From Microvirga splendida (lineage in GTDB: Bacteria; Pseudomonadota; Alphaproteobacteria; Rhizobiales; Beijerinckiaceae), in the NCBI RefSeq assembly GCF_016427565.1, contig NZ_JAELXT010000002.1, forward strand, positions 310,001 through 374,000: DNA of 64,000 nt, written 5' to 3'. The notes beneath the pieces were generated by a model. It was given only the letters and a program-made list of their open reading frames with translations, searched no databases and was not told the DNA's origin. The translations under genes and the position numbers were made by a program. Numbering within the stretch: position 1 is the stretch's first letter; each line of letters opens with the position of its first letter. Positions 63,927-64,000 of this stretch are shown here, piece after piece.

Positions 63927-64000
63927 TGGACGGCTCACCGAGCACGCAGCGGCTGGACATCTCCCATTACCGCATCCTGGCGCTCGCGCTGCCGATGACC
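63927..64000 (+). CDS. MATE-family efflux transporter (partial, N-terminus only)
   Basis: ATG 63927 opens a frame running off the window. The 24 visible codons end in HYRILALALPMT, a start pattern of MATE (multidrug and toxin extrusion) proteins. The assignment rests on a short stretch and on spacing after the previous gene. Confidence 0.55.

Overview
The window is 64 kb of visibly G+C-rich chromosome from an alphaproteobacterium, most likely a member of the Hyphomicrobiales (Rhizobiales) close to Methylobacteriaceae/Microvirga. The evidence is an ALAS-type hemA, murA with a DUF2948 neighbour, the ligase-associated DNA-repair gene set, a PodJ-like polarity protein, a GTTC-N7-GTTC LexA box and Rhizobiales-style palindromic repeats. 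The genus is inference. Coding density is high. I see no prophage, insertion sequence or CRISPR array.

Layout. 1-6.4 kb: DUF2948 (cut by the window edge), murA, a small conserved-looking ORF, hemA behind an FNR/FixK-like box, tRNA-Thr(GGT), a small unknown gene with a leader ORF, a secreted serralysin-like RTX protease and a 39-residue membrane peptide. 6.4-13.8 kb (minus strand): FAD amine oxidase-like gene with msrC, an ABC exporter, a four-gene operon (Zn-alcohol dehydrogenase, small membrane protein, DUF488, MOSC) and a NUDIX hydrolase. 13.9-19.3 kb (plus): inositol-phosphatase family gene and a three-gene FbpABC-like importer with a strong intercistronic hairpin. 19.3-22.1 kb: a K+ channel with a zinc ribbon, a HAD phosphatase and a divergent HxlR regulator/FMN reductase pair.

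22.1-29.7 kb: an amine-catabolism locus on the minus strand (N-formylglutamate amidohydrolase-like, ethanolamine-permease-like transporter, glutamine-synthetase-like ligase, aldehyde dehydrogenase, Fe-alcohol dehydrogenase) with a divergent RpiR regulator. The gene set fits a gamma-glutamylation route from ethanolamine to glycine. 29.7-34.6 kb: AbrB-type membrane protein, aminotransferase, mscL, and VOC plus DoxX genes divergent from a LysR regulator. 34.6-38.2 kb: a 1169-residue solute-symporter/hybrid histidine kinase. 38.2-46.9 kb (minus): racemase, thiol isomerase, thioesterase, DinB, FadB, thiolase and acyl-CoA dehydrogenase, headed by a MerR regulator broken by a G7 frameshift.

47.2-52.2 kb: PodJ/Sel1 polarity-type protein and a TauE/TIGR02186 pair. 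52.4-61.4 kb: the four 'ligase-associated DNA damage response' genes (pdeM, Lhr-type helicase, MBL-fold exonuclease, ATP-dependent ligase), split by an SDR and a TPR-methyltransferase gene. A textbook alphaproteobacterial LexA box overlaps a strong sigma70 promoter upstream of the exonuclease-ligase half, and palindromic repeats are inserted in frame in both the helicase and the exonuclease. 61.4-64 kb: YjbQ, a LuxR-type response regulator, an HSL-type esterase, a small membrane protein and the start of a MATE transporter.

The two most interesting items are the LexA-linked, repeat-invaded ligase-associated repair locus and the candidate gamma-glutamyl ethanolamine pathway.
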